The position numbers and the translations under genes are program-made. Below are positions 7,602 through 16,736 of a stretch of DNA of 21,756 bases, one piece after another. The stretch covers positions 1-21,756 of the forward strand of contig DCHH01000070.1 in the NCBI GenBank assembly GCA_002315625.1. Reading direction: 5' to 3'. The notes below the pieces were generated by a model. The model saw nothing but the letters and a program-made list of their open reading frames with translations. It was not told where the DNA came from and did not search any database. Position 1 is the first letter of the stretch. Every line of letters begins with the position of its first letter. This DNA is from Bacteroidales bacterium UBA1757 (GTDB lineage: Bacteria; Bacteroidota; Bacteroidia; Bacteroidales; UBA1402).

Positions 7602-9446
7602 TCACTGCATAAGGTTTGCATTTTCAAGACGCTCTTCAATTGGATGGCGTGACGGGTCAATAAACCCTTTCAGATACTTTTCCAGTATCAGACTGGCCAT
7701 AGGAACTGCCCATGTGGCCCCGAATCCGCCGTTTTCGATGAACACGACCATAGCAATCCGCGGTTCGTCCATTGGGGCAAAACACATGAAGATTGAATGG
7801 TCATCACCATGCGAGTTCTGGGCTGTACCGGTTTTTCCGCACACCTCAATGCCGGGAATTGCCACCCCCTTGGATGTTCCGATTGGATTTGTAACCGCTC
7901 CGTGCATGCCCTCGACTATACAGGGGAAATGCTCGGCTCCAACAGTCGTATAATGAATATTGGTAAAGGCAGTGTCAATCTCATCGCCCTCAATTCCCTT
8001 CACCAGATGGGGAATCCTGTACCACCCGCGGTTTGCTATTGTGGCACAAAGATTCGCTATCTGCATAGGTGTGGCAAGGATTTCACCCTGACCGATTGAA
8101 TTTGAAATTATTGTTGCCCCTTTCCAGCTTCCTTTTCCATACACCTTATTATAGTAGGCTGTAGTGGGCAGTGACCCGGAAGCCTCAAATGCAATATCGA
8201 CCCCAAGTTTATGGCCGTAGCCAAACGAGTATGCGTGACTGTTCCAGACATCCAGCGCATTAGCTGGTGTCTTGTATTTTTTGGCATCAATCATCGAACG
8301 GTAGCCTGATGCAAACCAGGCGTTGCACGATGTGGAAATTGCCGGAACAAGCGAAAGTGGCGATGGATGACTATGACACCCCATTTTCTGGCTACCGAAA
8401 ACATAACCTTGGCTACAGCCGACGCTTGTCTGCGGAGTCACAATCTGTTCCTGCAGCAGAATCAGCCCCTGAAGAGGTTTGAACGTGGAGCCCGGGGGAT
8501 AGAACGACTGAATCGGACGGTTCAGGAAGACCTTGTCCTCGGAGCGCTGAAGGGTTGCATAATTTGACGAACTTGCATTTCCAACCAGCAGTGCCGGGTC
8601 GTAGGTCGGAGACGACACGTATGCTAAAATCTCACCTGTCGAGGGTTCAATTGCCACGATAGCACCTCTTTTGTTGGCCATCAGTTTTTCCGCATATTCC
8701 TGAAGGTCAAGATCCAACGACAGGGTCAGGTCCTTTCCCGGTATTGCCTCCTGATCGAGAATTCCGTTTTCGTATGACCCCTTCACCCTGCCATGGACGT
8801 CACGAAGGAAATAATGTACCCCTTTTTGGCCACGCAACTGCCTTTCATACATTTTCTCCACACCGGAACGGCCGCTCATGTCACCGGCAACGTAATAGTT
8901 ATCGCGCTCAATATCCTTTTTATCCACCTCGCCCACATAGCCAAGTGCATGAGCCGCAACAGGCCGCGAATATGACCGCAGCGAACGCTCCCGTATGCTA
9001 CAACCGGGAAGGCGGTAGAGAGACTCCTGCAACGGACCGCTCTGTTGCATGGTCAATTGAGTCATAAATACCTGGGGAGTGTATGTCGAATAGCCGGGAT
9101 TTAACTTACGGTTACGGATATCCTTCATTCTTTTGACGAAGTAGTCGGGGGTTATGTCAAGACAGCGGCAGAATGTAATGGTATCGAAATTCTTCATTTC
9201 GCGGATTGTCACCATCACATCATAATATGCACTGTTATAGGCCATTACTTTTCCATTCCGGTCGTATAGCACACCTCGCTCGGGGGTGATGGTCACCTTC
9301 AGACGGGCGTTGCTGTCTGCGTACTGGTCATATTCATCCGAGAAAAGCTGCAATACAGCCAGACGTATGACAAAAAGCAGAGCCACACCAAGTATTATGG
9401 CCAAAATAACTCCCCTTCGATTCTCAAAACTTGAATCTACCCTCAT
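7602..9446 (-). CDS. mrdA: Penicillin-binding protein 2 (elongation transpeptidase)
   Basis: 614 aa, class B penicillin-binding protein. A single N-terminal membrane anchor lies at about residues 12-32. A dimerisation/pedestal domain follows (GVLYDRNGKVMAYN, GRSGVEKMYE), then the transpeptidase domain. All three active-site motifs are present: STFK (S320 nucleophile, K323), SCN (S373, N375) and KTG (538-540). It cross-links peptidoglycan in the periplasm together with RodA, encoded next. The start codon overlaps the mreD stop as ATGA, indicating translational coupling. Confidence 0.95.
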   Translation of the reverse strand: MRVDSSFENRRGVILAIILGVALLFVIRLAVLQLFSDEYDQYADSNARLKVTITPERGVLYDRNGKVMAYNSAYYDVMVTIREMKNFDTITFCRCLDITPDYFVKRMKDIRNRKLNPGYSTYTPQVFMTQLTMQQSGPLQESLYRLPGCSIRERSLRSYSRPVAAHALGYVGEVDKKDIERDNYYVAGDMSGRSGVEKMYERQLRGQKGVHYFLRDVHGRVKGSYENGILDQEAIPGKDLTLSLDLDLQEYAEKLMANKRGAIVAIEPSTGEILAYVSSPTYDPALLVGNASSSNYATLQRSEDKVFLNRPIQSFYPPGSTFKPLQGLILLQEQIVTPQTSVGCSQGYVFGSQKMGCHSHPSPLSLVPAISTSCNAWFASGYRSMIDAKKYKTPANALDVWNSHAYSFGYGHKLGVDIAFEASGSLPTTAYYNKVYGKGSWKGATIISNSIGQGEILATPMQIANLCATIANRGWYRIPHLVKGIEGDEIDTAFTNIHYTTVGAEHFPCIVEGMHGAVTNPIGTSKGVAIPGIEVCGKTGTAQNSHGDDHSIFMCFAPMDEPRIAMVVFIENGGFGATWAVPMASLILEKYLKGFIDPSRHPIEERLENANLMQ

Positions 9447-9937
9447 GACCGACGGCGGAAACGTTCCATTACAAAAACAAGTATCAAAGTAAGCAGGATA
9501 CTCCCCACTATACGAAGGAGCAACAGCCCAGGTTTGAACAGGGAGAACGACTCAGCCACAAACAGCACGACATGGTGAAGGCTTACCATACTCAGGACAT
9601 ATTTCCAGAATGGGAGAAAGCCCATCGACCTTTCGCCCGGCTCAATTACCCCATTGTCGATATTGCCGAAAGTAACAAGAAGCGGCTGACGAAGATAGGC
9701 AATCAGGGTAGTTGCCATCGCATTCATGCCAAGGGTATCACAGAATATGTCAATCAGCAGTCCCAGCAGAAAGCCGCATAGCACCTGAAGCCATCGTGGC
9801 ATGTTTGACGGCCAGATAAGCACCACATAGACATACAACAACGGAACGGCATTCCAGAATGCCATGCCACGCAACACAAACACCTGAATGAGCAGGAATA
9901 AGACAAACAGAATAATATGTTTCAAAGCCCTGTTCAT
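9443..9937 (-). CDS. mreD: Rod-shape protein MreD
   Basis: 164 aa, strongly hydrophobic with about five membrane segments, beginning ALKHIILFVLFLLIQ. Sequence similarity within MreD is low, but length, topology and position between mreC and mrdA identify it. Helpful marks are GFLLGLLIDIFCDTLGMNAMA in the middle and a basic C-terminus (ERFRRRS). It is an inner-membrane part of the elongation complex. ATGA overlaps join it to both mreC upstream and mrdA downstream. Confidence 0.88.
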   Translation of the reverse strand: MNRALKHIILFVLFLLIQVFVLRGMAFWNAVPLLYVYVVLIWPSNMPRWLQVLCGFLLGLLIDIFCDTLGMNAMATTLIAYLRQPLLVTFGNIDNGVIEPGERSMGFLPFWKYVLSMVSLHHVVLFVAESFSLFKPGLLLLRIVGSILLTLILVFVMERFRRRS

Positions 9938-10755
9938 AGTCTTCCGTTTTGGAGTCCGTGTATTTCCTCTTCGTCAACAAGCCTTATCAGCCGCAATGTC
10001 GAAAGGGTCTCAAACTGAGTGAAAAGCCGCACCTTGGCCTTTATGAACTGGGAGTCCTCATTCTTGTCGAACGATTCGATTACACCGACGGGGAACCCTT
10101 CCGCAAACGACTCGGAAAAGCCTGATGTCACGACCGTGTCACCCTCATGCCACGAGACATAGCCAGGTAGTTCCGACAGGTAAGCATAATGAATATCCTT
10201 CCCGTCCCAGGAAAGGGGGCCGGTCACCTGACTTCCCTTAATCTTGCAGCTGAACCTCATCTTAACATTAAGCACCGAGGCAACTATGCTGTAGTGCTCG
10301 GAACATGCCACTACCAGGCCGGCTATTCCAACCGGGGAGGTTACACCCATTCCTACGGCCACACCATCTGCCGCTCCCACATCAGTCAGCACAGTATTCT
10401 CGAGGTCATAAATGCTATTTCTCAACACATGGCCATAGACGAAATCGTAGGCAAAAGCGACAGTGTCACTCTTCTCCCACCCCATCTGTTCCAGTTCATG
10501 CCTGAGACCGGCGACCTCCTGCTCAAGCTGTGAATTGCGCTGCCACAGTTCGTCGTTAGCCTGGCCCAGATTCAAGTAGCCCGTCACACGATGGCGAAAG
10601 GCATACATTTTGCCACTCCAGGCATTGGCCGAAGTAAACCATACACTCTGGTGATAGCTGTTACCGGTCAGTAGCAGGAACAACGCGGCGGCTTCCAGTA
10701 AAAGGAAAAGCAGCGTCGATGCATTTTTATGAAGGAACAGCAGTAAGGCGCGCAT
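9934..10755 (-). CDS. mreC: Rod-shape-determining protein MreC
   Basis: 273 aa. A transmembrane helix lies near residues 11-31 (STLLFLLLEAAALFLLL). A coiled coil around residues 62-95 includes NSQLEQEVAGLRHELEQM. A periplasmic beta-rich domain follows, with the family pattern TDVGAADGVAVGMGV and the later GDTVVTSGFSESFAEGFPVG. MreC links the MreB filament inside the cell to PBP2 outside. The gene starts 17 nt after mreB and overlaps mreD by 4 nt. Confidence 0.93.
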   Translation of the reverse strand: MRALLLFLHKNASTLLFLLLEAAALFLLLTGNSYHQSVWFTSANAWSGKMYAFRHRVTGYLNLGQANDELWQRNSQLEQEVAGLRHELEQMGWEKSDTVAFAYDFVYGHVLRNSIYDLENTVLTDVGAADGVAVGMGVTSPVGIAGLVVACSEHYSIVASVLNVKMRFSCKIKGSQVTGPLSWDGKDIHYAYLSELPGYVSWHEGDTVVTSGFSESFAEGFPVGVIESFDKNEDSQFIKAKVRLFTQFETLSTLRLIRLVDEEEIHGLQNGRL

Positions 10756-10772
10756 TCAGTATAACTCTGCTT

Positions 10773-11792
10773 TTAGCGCAGCAGGAAATTGAACCTATCA
10801 ACTTGTTTGAGGGCAATGCTCGTACCCCGTGCCACAGCGTGAAGGGGATCCTCCGGGACTATGAACGGGATATTGATTTTGGCAGTCAGACGCTCAGAGA
10901 GGCCACGCAGCAATGCGCCGCCTCCGGTGAGGTAGATGCCATGATTCACGATGTCGGCATAAAGTTCGGGAGGAGTCTGTTCCAGAGCACTCAGGACTGC
11001 AGCCTCGACCTTGGAGACCGACTTTTCGAGACAATGCGAGATTTCCACGTACGAGACAGGAACCTCCATCGGAAGCGCTGTCATCTGATTCGGACCATGG
11101 ACCACATAATCCTCAGGCGGATTTTCCAGTTCGGTCAAAGCCGAGCCGACATGGATTTTGATAAGCTCCGCAGTGCGCTCGCCCACCTTCAGATTGTGCT
11201 GACGGCGCATGTACTCCTGAATGTCAGCCGTAAAGTCATCTCCGGCAATACGAATTGACTTGTTCGAGACAATACCGCCAAGGGAGATGACGGCAATCTC
11301 GGTCGTACCGCCGCCTATATCGACAATCATATTGCCTTCGGGGGCCTCGACATCAATTCCAATACCTATGGCAGCAGCCATGGGCTCGTAAATCATATAG
11401 ACCTCTCGGCCGCCGACGTGTTCCGCCGAGTCACGTACGGCACGCATCTCAACTTCAGTAGAGCCCGAAGGGATGCACACCACGATTCTCAGGGACGAGA
11501 ACAGGCCTCCGCTATGAGGGTTGACCATCTTGATGAAGCCGCGAATCATCTGCTCGGCGGCAAAGAAGTCGGCTATCACACCGTCGTGCAGCGGGCGGAC
11601 GGTGCGGATGTTCTGATGGGTCTTGCCGTGCATCTGGCGAGCCTTCTCACCTACAGCCAGCAACTTGTCGGTCTTGGCATCGAAGGCGGCTACACTCGGC
11701 TGGTCCAACACCACCTTGTCATTGGTCATAATGACGGTGTTGGCCGTGCCAAGATCCATCGCTATCTTCTGTGTGAAAGAGAAAAATCCCAT
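10773..11792 (-). CDS. mreB: Actin-like cell-shape protein MreB
   Basis: 339 aa, normal length. The nucleotide-binding actin fold is recognisable: phosphate-1 loop DLGTANTVI near the N-terminus, phosphate-2 loop DIGGGTTEIAVISLGGIV, and the adenosine motif GIYLTGGGALLRGL near the C-terminus. It forms membrane-associated filaments that guide the RodA/PBP2 synthases. The gene begins 12 nt after purH and has no clear promoter of its own in that gap, so it probably depends on purH transcription. Confidence 0.97.
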   Translation of the reverse strand: MGFFSFTQKIAMDLGTANTVIMTNDKVVLDQPSVAAFDAKTDKLLAVGEKARQMHGKTHQNIRTVRPLHDGVIADFFAAEQMIRGFIKMVNPHSGGLFSSLRIVVCIPSGSTEVEMRAVRDSAEHVGGREVYMIYEPMAAAIGIGIDVEAPEGNMIVDIGGGTTEIAVISLGGIVSNKSIRIAGDDFTADIQEYMRRQHNLKVGERTAELIKIHVGSALTELENPPEDYVVHGPNQMTALPMEVPVSYVEISHCLEKSVSKVEAAVLSALEQTPPELYADIVNHGIYLTGGGALLRGLSERLTAKINIPFIVPEDPLHAVARGTSIALKQVDRFNFLLR

Positions 11793-11804
11793 TGAAGTAC
11801 GATA

Positions 11805-13328
11805 TTAATGTTTGAAGTGCCTGTACCCGGTGGTCACCATGGCCACACCGTTGGCATTACAATATTCAATTGAAAGTTTGTCGTTGATTGAGCCTCCCGG
11901 ATGGATGACGGCGCGGACACCAGCCTTGTCGGCTATCTCCACGCAATCGGGGAATGGGAAGAAGGCATCCGATGCCATCACTGCTCCGTTCAGGTCGAAA
12001 CCGAACGATACAGCCTTATCGACAGCCTGCTTGAGGGCATCGACACGGGAAGTCTGACCTACACCCGAAGCGCACAGCTGGCGGTTCTTGGCCAGTACAA
12101 TGGCGTTGGATTTATTGTGCTTGACAATGATGTTGGCAAACAGAAGGTCATCAATCTGGGCCTTTGTCGGAGCCTTGTCGGTGACGGTCTGGAGATCTTC
12201 GGGGGTTTCGGTATGAAGGTCTCGGTCCTGAACCAGTACGCCGTTAAAAGCGCTGCGGAACTGTTGCTTGGGCAGGTCGTACGATTTCTGGACAAGGATA
12301 ATACGGTTTTTCTTGCACTCCAGCACTTCAAGAGCGTCTGCATCGTAGGCCGGGGCAATGATAACCTCGAAGAAAAGCTTGTTGATTTCCTCAGCCGTAG
12401 CCTTATCAACCGGACGGTTGCAGGCAAACACACCGCCGAAGGCTGAAACCGGGTCGCCGGCCAGTGCATCCTTCCATGCCTGGAGCAGGGTATCGCGGGT
12501 GGCGACGCCGCAGGCATTGTTGTGTTTGACTATCACAAAGGTGGTTTCGGTAAACTCGTTGGCCAGAGATACCGCTGCGTCGATGTCCAGCAGATTGTTG
12601 TATGAGATTTCCTTGCCGTGAAGCTGCTCGAACATCTTGTCGAAATCTCCAAAGAAGCGGGCCTGCTGGTGGGGATTTTCACCGTAGCGGAGCGGACGGA
12701 AACTGTCGAAGGCACAGCGCAGTGCGCTCGACTCCTCACCGTCGAACCAATTAAAGATATGGGAGTCGTAGCCAGAAGAGACTTTGAATGCTTCCTTGGC
12801 GAACCATTTGCGCTGCTCAAGAGTGGTCTCCGCACCGCTCTGCTTGAGGATTTCAAGAAGCGGAGAATATTGGGACTTGGATGCTACAATGACCACGTCG
12901 TTGAAGTTCTTGGCGGCTGCACGAATCAGGCTGATTCCACCTATGTCGATTTTTTCGATGATGTCTTCTGCTGAAGCTCCGGATGCAACCGTGTCCTCGA
13001 AGGGATAAAGATCGACAATTACCAGGTCGATTGCCGGGATTTCATATTGGGCACACTGCTCGGAGTCCTGTGCCATTTCGCGGCGTGAAAGGATTCCGCC
13101 GAAGACTTTCGGGTGAAGGGTTTTTACACGGCCGCCAAGGATGGAGGGGTAGCCTGTGAGGTCTTCCACCTTCTCGCAGGGGTAGCCAAGGGATTCTATG
13201 AACTGTTGGGTTCCGCCGGTTGAGATGAATTGCACACCTTGTGCGTGAAGATTACTTAGGATTTCGTCCAGTCCTTCCTTGTGGAAGACTGAGACTAGGG
13301 CTTTTTTAATGGGTTTTGTTTCTGCCAT
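11805..13328 (-). CDS. purH: Bifunctional AICAR formyltransferase / IMP cyclohydrolase
   Basis: 507 aa, full length. It catalyses the last two steps of IMP synthesis in the cytoplasm. The N-terminal MGS-like cyclohydrolase domain covers about residues 1-190 (STGGTQQFIESLGYP, GGRVKTLHPKV, LVIVDLYPFEDTV, KIDIGGISLIRAAAKN). The C-terminal transformylase domain carries the catalytic K268-H269 in KHNNACG and ends with HPGGSINDKLSIEYCNANG. First gene of the minus-strand operon that continues into mreBCD, a usual arrangement in Bacteroidota. A clear promoter lies upstream. Confidence 0.97.
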   Translation of the reverse strand: MAETKPIKKALVSVFHKEGLDEILSNLHAQGVQFISTGGTQQFIESLGYPCEKVEDLTGYPSILGGRVKTLHPKVFGGILSRREMAQDSEQCAQYEIPAIDLVIVDLYPFEDTVASGASAEDIIEKIDIGGISLIRAAAKNFNDVVIVASKSQYSPLLEILKQSGAETTLEQRKWFAKEAFKVSSGYDSHIFNWFDGEESSALRCAFDSFRPLRYGENPHQQARFFGDFDKMFEQLHGKEISYNNLLDIDAAVSLANEFTETTFVIVKHNNACGVATRDTLLQAWKDALAGDPVSAFGGVFACNRPVDKATAEEINKLFFEVIIAPAYDADALEVLECKKNRIILVQKSYDLPKQQFRSAFNGVLVQDRDLHTETPEDLQTVTDKAPTKAQIDDLLFANIIVKHNKSNAIVLAKNRQLCASGVGQTSRVDALKQAVDKAVSFGFDLNGAVMASDAFFPFPDCVEIADKAGVRAVIHPGGSINDKLSIEYCNANGVAMVTTGYRHFKH

Positions 13329-13371
13329 TATTGTTGATTATTAATGGGTTCGGGTTAGTAAATATTTGGTG

Positions 13372-13404
13372 CAAATATAGTGCATTGTCTTGGATTTTCA
13401 CAAC
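13372..13404 (-). promoter_or_regulatory. Predicted purH-mre operon promoter
   Basis: On the minus strand TATATTTG (13372-13379) matches the Bacteroidota -7 element TAnnTTTG exactly. GTTG (13401-13404) lies 21 nt upstream as the -33 element. It is about 45 nt before the purH ATG and back to back with the promoter at 13424-13455. Confidence 0.7.
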
Positions 13405-13423
13405 GTGGGAGCGGGGATTTTTA

Positions 13424-13455
13424 TTTGCTTTTTCGTTATTCGGTTTGTAACTTCG
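13424..13455 (+). promoter_or_regulatory. Predicted promoter of the zinc dehydrogenase gene
   Basis: TTTG (13424-13427), 20 nt, TAACTTCG (13448-13455). The same layout and CTTCG ending occur in the ricT promoter. It lies about 40 nt before the ATG at 13495. Confidence 0.6.
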
Positions 13456-13494
13456 CGGCGATTATAAAAGATTGTGACAAAATTACATAAAACT

Positions 13495-14760
13495 ATGAAA
13501 GCTAAAGCAGTACGCCTTTACGGCAAACAGGATTTACGGTTGGAAAGCTACGAGCTGCCGGCCATCAAGGACGACGAAATTTTGGCAAAGGTCATTTGCG
13601 ACAGCCTTTGCATGTCATCATACAAGGCCGCGAACCAGGGTCCCGACCACAAGCGCGTTCCCGACAATGTAAGCGAGAACCCCGTCATCATCGGCCACGA
13701 ATTTGCCGGTGAACTCGTCGAGGTCGGCAGCCACTGGGCAAGCCAGTTCAAGGTTGGCGACAAATTCTCCATCCAGCCCGCCCTCAACTACGAGCAAGGC
13801 CCCGTCGGCGTATTGAGCGCCCCCGGCTACTCCTACCGATACATCGGCGGTGACGCCACATACGTAATTATTCCGCGCGAAGTGATGGAACTCGGCTGCC
13901 TCCTCCCCTTCAAGGGCGAAGGCTACTACCCCGCTTCCCTATCCGAACCCCTGAGCTGCGTAATCGGTGCCATGCACGCCTGCTACCACATCACCCCTGG
14001 CTGCTATGTCCACAACATGGAAATCAAGGCCGACGGCAAGATGGCTATCCTGGCTGGTGTAGGTCCAATGGGACTTGCCGCCATCAACTATGTACTCCAC
14101 CGCGAAGACCGTCATCCCTCTCTGCTGGTTGTCACCGACATGGACCAGGCCCGTCTTGACCGCGCTGCATCGCTCTACACCGTTGAATTTGCCGCCAGCC
14201 GCGGCATCGACCTGAAGTATGTCAATACCGGCAAGATGGAAAATCCCGTCGAGGAACTGAAAGCCATCAACGGCGGAAATGGCTACGATGATGTCTTCTG
14301 CTTTGCCCCTGTCCGCGCCGTGGCTGAGCAGGCCGACGCCATCTTGGGATTCGACGGCTGTCTGAACTTTTTCGCCGGCCCCGGCAAGCCCGACTTCAGC
14401 GCCATGTTCAACTTCTACAACGTCCACTATGCCTACACCCACGTGGTCGGCACAAGCGGCGGCAACACCGACGACATGAAGGAGGCCCTCCACCTGATGG
14501 GCAAAGGTATGGATCCCGCCGGACTGGTCACCCATATCGGCGGCCTGAACGCAGTCATCGACGCCACCCTGAACCTTCCATCGATTCCCGGCGGAAAGAA
14601 GCTGATTTACAACCACATCGAGATGCCGCTGACCCCAATCACGGAATTTGCCGCTCTCGGCGCTTCCGACCCCCGCTTTGCCGAACTCGACCGTCTCTGC
14701 AAAGCCCACATGGGCCTGTGGAACCTCGAAGCCGAAAAATACCTGCTGGCCAATTTCTAA
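13495..14760 (+). CDS. Zinc-dependent alcohol-dehydrogenase-family protein, resembles L-sorbose-1-phosphate reductase
   Basis: 421 aa from the ATG at 13495; a GTG at 13474 would only add seven non-conserved residues. It is a medium-chain dehydrogenase. The catalytic-zinc region has C39 (DSLCMSS) and GHE (67-69); the four-cysteine structural-zinc loop is not seen. The NAD(P)-binding turn is GVGPMG (188-193). The opening KAVRLYGKQDLRLESYELP and the SLCMSSYKAA stretch resemble SorE-type sugar-phosphate reductases, which interconvert a ketose 1-phosphate and a hexitol phosphate. No sugar transporter or phosphotransferase gene is nearby, so the real substrate is open. It stands alone between its own promoter and the terminator at 14868-14904. 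Confidence 0.82.
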   Translation: MKAKAVRLYGKQDLRLESYELPAIKDDEILAKVICDSLCMSSYKAANQGPDHKRVPDNVSENPVIIGHEFAGELVEVGSHWASQFKVGDKFSIQPALNYEQGPVGVLSAPGYSYRYIGGDATYVIIPREVMELGCLLPFKGEGYYPASLSEPLSCVIGAMHACYHITPGCYVHNMEIKADGKMAILAGVGPMGLAAINYVLHREDRHPSLLVVTDMDQARLDRAASLYTVEFAASRGIDLKYVNTGKMENPVEELKAINGGNGYDDVFCFAPVRAVAEQADAILGFDGCLNFFAGPGKPDFSAMFNFYNVHYAYTHVVGTSGGNTDDMKEALHLMGKGMDPAGLVTHIGGLNAVIDATLNLPSIPGGKKLIYNHIEMPLTPITEFAALGASDPRFAELDRLCKAHMGLWNLEAEKYLLANF

Positions 14761-14772
14761 TCGCAAACACCC

Positions 14773-14855
14773 GTCATGCTGAACGGCCACGTCATGCTGA
14801 ACTTGATTCAGCATCCCTTGTTCACGACGGGATCCCGGGTCAAGCCCGGGATGAC
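14773..14855. repeat. Interspersed stem-loop repeat, copy 2
   Basis: A full element at 14791-14855 is inverted relative to copy 1: arm B (ATGCTGAACTTGATTCAGCAT) comes first, then the spacer CCTTGTTCACGAC, then arm A (ATCCCGGGTCAAGCCCGGGAT). Both arms form stem-loops. A truncated extra arm-B start (GTCATGCTGAAC) sits at 14773-14784. The element lies between the dehydrogenase stop and the terminator. Confidence 0.9.
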
Positions 14856-14867
14856 GAAAGGGCACAA

Positions 14868-14904
14868 AAAGGCCCGGTTGCTGAAAAACAGTAACCGGGC
14901 CTTT
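14868..14904. terminator. Strong bidirectional intrinsic terminator
   Basis: AAAGGCCCGGTT (14868-14879) is the exact reverse complement of AACCGGGCCTTT (14893-14904). The stem extends inward through GCTG/CAGT, leaving a short A-rich loop. The A-tract on one side and T-tract on the other let it work in both directions, for the dehydrogenase gene (+) and the lipoprotein gene (-). Confidence 0.88.
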
Positions 14905-14923
14905 ATATTCTCAAACACCTCTG

Positions 14924-15511
14924 TTACAGCCCCATGAGCGAAGCCAGCACCTGAGGTTTGACTTCGCAAAGGGATTCCAGCCGAATACCCTTGGGGAACG
15001 ACACATACGACGAAGCGTCTTCGAGATCATTTTCGTTGTTCAGACTGTACTTCGTACGGACACACCCGATTTTGCCGGTAATAGCCTTATTCCAATAAAC
15101 ATAGGTGTATTTTGCAATCTTCATAACCTGCGGGTCATTGCCCTCGCTGAGAGTCCCGGAGACCAGTTCGGGATATTTCGACAAAACACGTGAACGCTTG
15201 ACAACTGCACCCTCCGGAATAGCCGTAACAGGCTCACCATCAGCATCATTGAGATACTTCCAGATAAGGCCGTCATAGCTGTAGAGATACCGCTGTGCCT
15301 CCCCCTGATAACAACTATAGACGTATGCTTTCTGCTTCTTGCCGAACCAGTGCCAGAGGGAAATCTTGTTTTTCTTCTTAGCCTCGGCGGCGGGCTGTTC
15401 CTTCTTCTGTGTATCTGCAGCAGCCTTTTTTGAAGTTGAACACGATGAAGCTCCTGTCATAAGTGTCACCACAAGCAGGCAGACGGAAACGAAATGAACG
15501 GTATGTTTCAT
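14924..15511 (-). CDS. Unrecognised small lipoprotein
   Basis: 195 aa from the ATG at 15511. A hydrophobic signal (VHFVSVCLLVVTLMTG) precedes a possible lipidated cysteine C24 in ASSC, an imperfect lipobox. A lysine/alanine/glutamine-rich linker (about 27-48) leads to a tryptophan and tyrosine-rich domain (KISLWHWFGKKQKAYVYSCY, SYDGLIWKYL). I do not recognise the family. The ATG is 7 nt after the ribBA stop, so it should be cotranscribed with ribBA and the permease, and the strong terminator follows it. Expected in the periplasm or attached to a membrane. No function is proposed. Confidence 0.75.
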   Translation of the reverse strand: MKHTVHFVSVCLLVVTLMTGASSCSTSKKAAADTQKKEQPAAEAKKKNKISLWHWFGKKQKAYVYSCYQGEAQRYLYSYDGLIWKYLNDADGEPVTAIPEGAVVKRSRVLSKYPELVSGTLSEGNDPQVMKIAKYTYVYWNKAITGKIGCVRTKYSLNNENDLEDASSYVSFPKGIRLESLCEVKPQVLASLMGL

Positions 15512-15518
15512 TGTTTTG

Positions 15519-16736
15519 TTATTTGATGTTCTTAAGTACGTGTCCCATGCGTTCCTTCTTGGTACGCATATAGACTTCATTATATGGATTCGTCGGAATC
15601 TCCAACGGCACATTCTCCACTATTTTCAGGCCGTATGCCTCCAGCCCGATGCGCTTGACGGGGTTGTTCGTCATCAGTCTCATATTGGTGACACCCAGTT
15701 TCTGCAGAATCTGAGCCCCCACGCCATAGTCGCGTTCGTCAGCCTCGAAACCAAGATGGATATTGGCATCGACAGTGTCCATACCCTCTTCCTGCAGCTT
15801 GTAGGCCCTGATTTTATTCATCAGGCCAATGCCGCGCCCCTCCTGGTTCAAGTAGAGCAGAACCCCCTTGCCTTCCGCCTCGATTATGGTCATGGCCTTG
15901 TGCAACTGGTCGCCGCACTCGCATCTGAGACTTCCAAGGACATCGCCAGTCAGGCACGACGAGTGTACCCTGACAAGGATGTTCTCACCCGGCTCCCAAC
16001 TACCCTTGATAAGGGCGAGATGCTCCTGCCCGGTCGAAATCTGACGGAATGGAACCAGACGGAAATCACCGTATTTGGTCGGAAGATGGACGCTCGGCCC
16101 CATCTCGACAAGCGATTCCTGTTTCAGCCGGTAGGAAATCAAATCTTTGATTGTGGTAATCTTGAGGCCGTATTTGTCCGCAATCTCACAGAGTTGCGGC
16201 AGACGGGCCATAGTTCCGTCCTCGTTCATCACTTCAATAAGGACTCCAGCCGGCTGAAGACCGGCCAGACGGCAAAGATCGACGGCAGCCTCTGTATGGC
16301 CGGCACGGCGCAACACCCCTTTCGGCTTGGCATACAGCGGATTGATATGTCCAGGACGGGCCAGATCCTCGGGTTTTGTCGTAGGGTCTGCCAACGCCTT
16401 GATGGTCTCAGCGCGGTCGTGTGCCGATACACCAGTCGTACACCCCGCAATTTTATCGACCGTGATGGTGAACGGAGTTCCAAGAAGCGATGTATTATTG
16501 CTGACCTGATGTCCGAGTTCAAGGGCTTCGCAGCGCTCCTCCGTAATCGGGGCACAAAGCACGCCGCGCCCCTCCGTAATCATGAAGTTGACCTTCTCCG
16601 GCGTAATCAGCTCGGCAGAAGTAATGAAATCGCCCTCATTCTCACGGTCTTCATCATCGACCACAATGACTATTTCGCCTTTGGCCACAGCATCGACAAC
16701 CTCTTCGATGCTATTGACCTTGATAGATTTTTCCAT
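15519..16736 (-). CDS. ribBA: Bifunctional riboflavin synthesis protein: DHBP synthase / GTP cyclohydrolase II
   Basis: 405 aa from the ATG at 16736 (MEKSIKVNSIEEVV). In-frame ATGs at 16763 and 16772 exist but add non-conserved residues and lie deeper inside the upstream gene. The N-terminal half makes 3,4-dihydroxy-2-butanone 4-phosphate from ribulose 5-phosphate (VVDDEDRENEGDF, HDRAETIKAL, RPGHINPL, GHTEAAVDLCRLAG). The C-terminal half is GTP cyclohydrolase II, with the zinc cysteines in SSCLTGDVLGSLRCECGDQ and NQEGRGIGL. Both feed riboflavin synthesis in the cytoplasm. The start overlaps the end of the permease gene by 26 bp. Confidence 0.96.
   Translation of the reverse strand: MEKSIKVNSIEEVVDAVAKGEIVIVVDDEDRENEGDFITSAELITPEKVNFMITEGRGVLCAPITEERCEALELGHQVSNNTSLLGTPFTITVDKIAGCTTGVSAHDRAETIKALADPTTKPEDLARPGHINPLYAKPKGVLRRAGHTEAAVDLCRLAGLQPAGVLIEVMNEDGTMARLPQLCEIADKYGLKITTIKDLISYRLKQESLVEMGPSVHLPTKYGDFRLVPFRQISTGQEHLALIKGSWEPGENILVRVHSSCLTGDVLGSLRCECGDQLHKAMTIIEAEGKGVLLYLNQEGRGIGLMNKIRAYKLQEEGMDTVDANIHLGFEADERDYGVGAQILQKLGVTNMRLMTNNPVKRIGLEAYGLKIVENVPLEIPTNPYNEVYMRTKKERMGHVLKNIK

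Noticed and set aside
13939..14865. 308-aa minus-strand frame
   Set aside because: Antisense of the dehydrogenase gene, with its first residues from repeat copy 2 (RHPGLDPGS).
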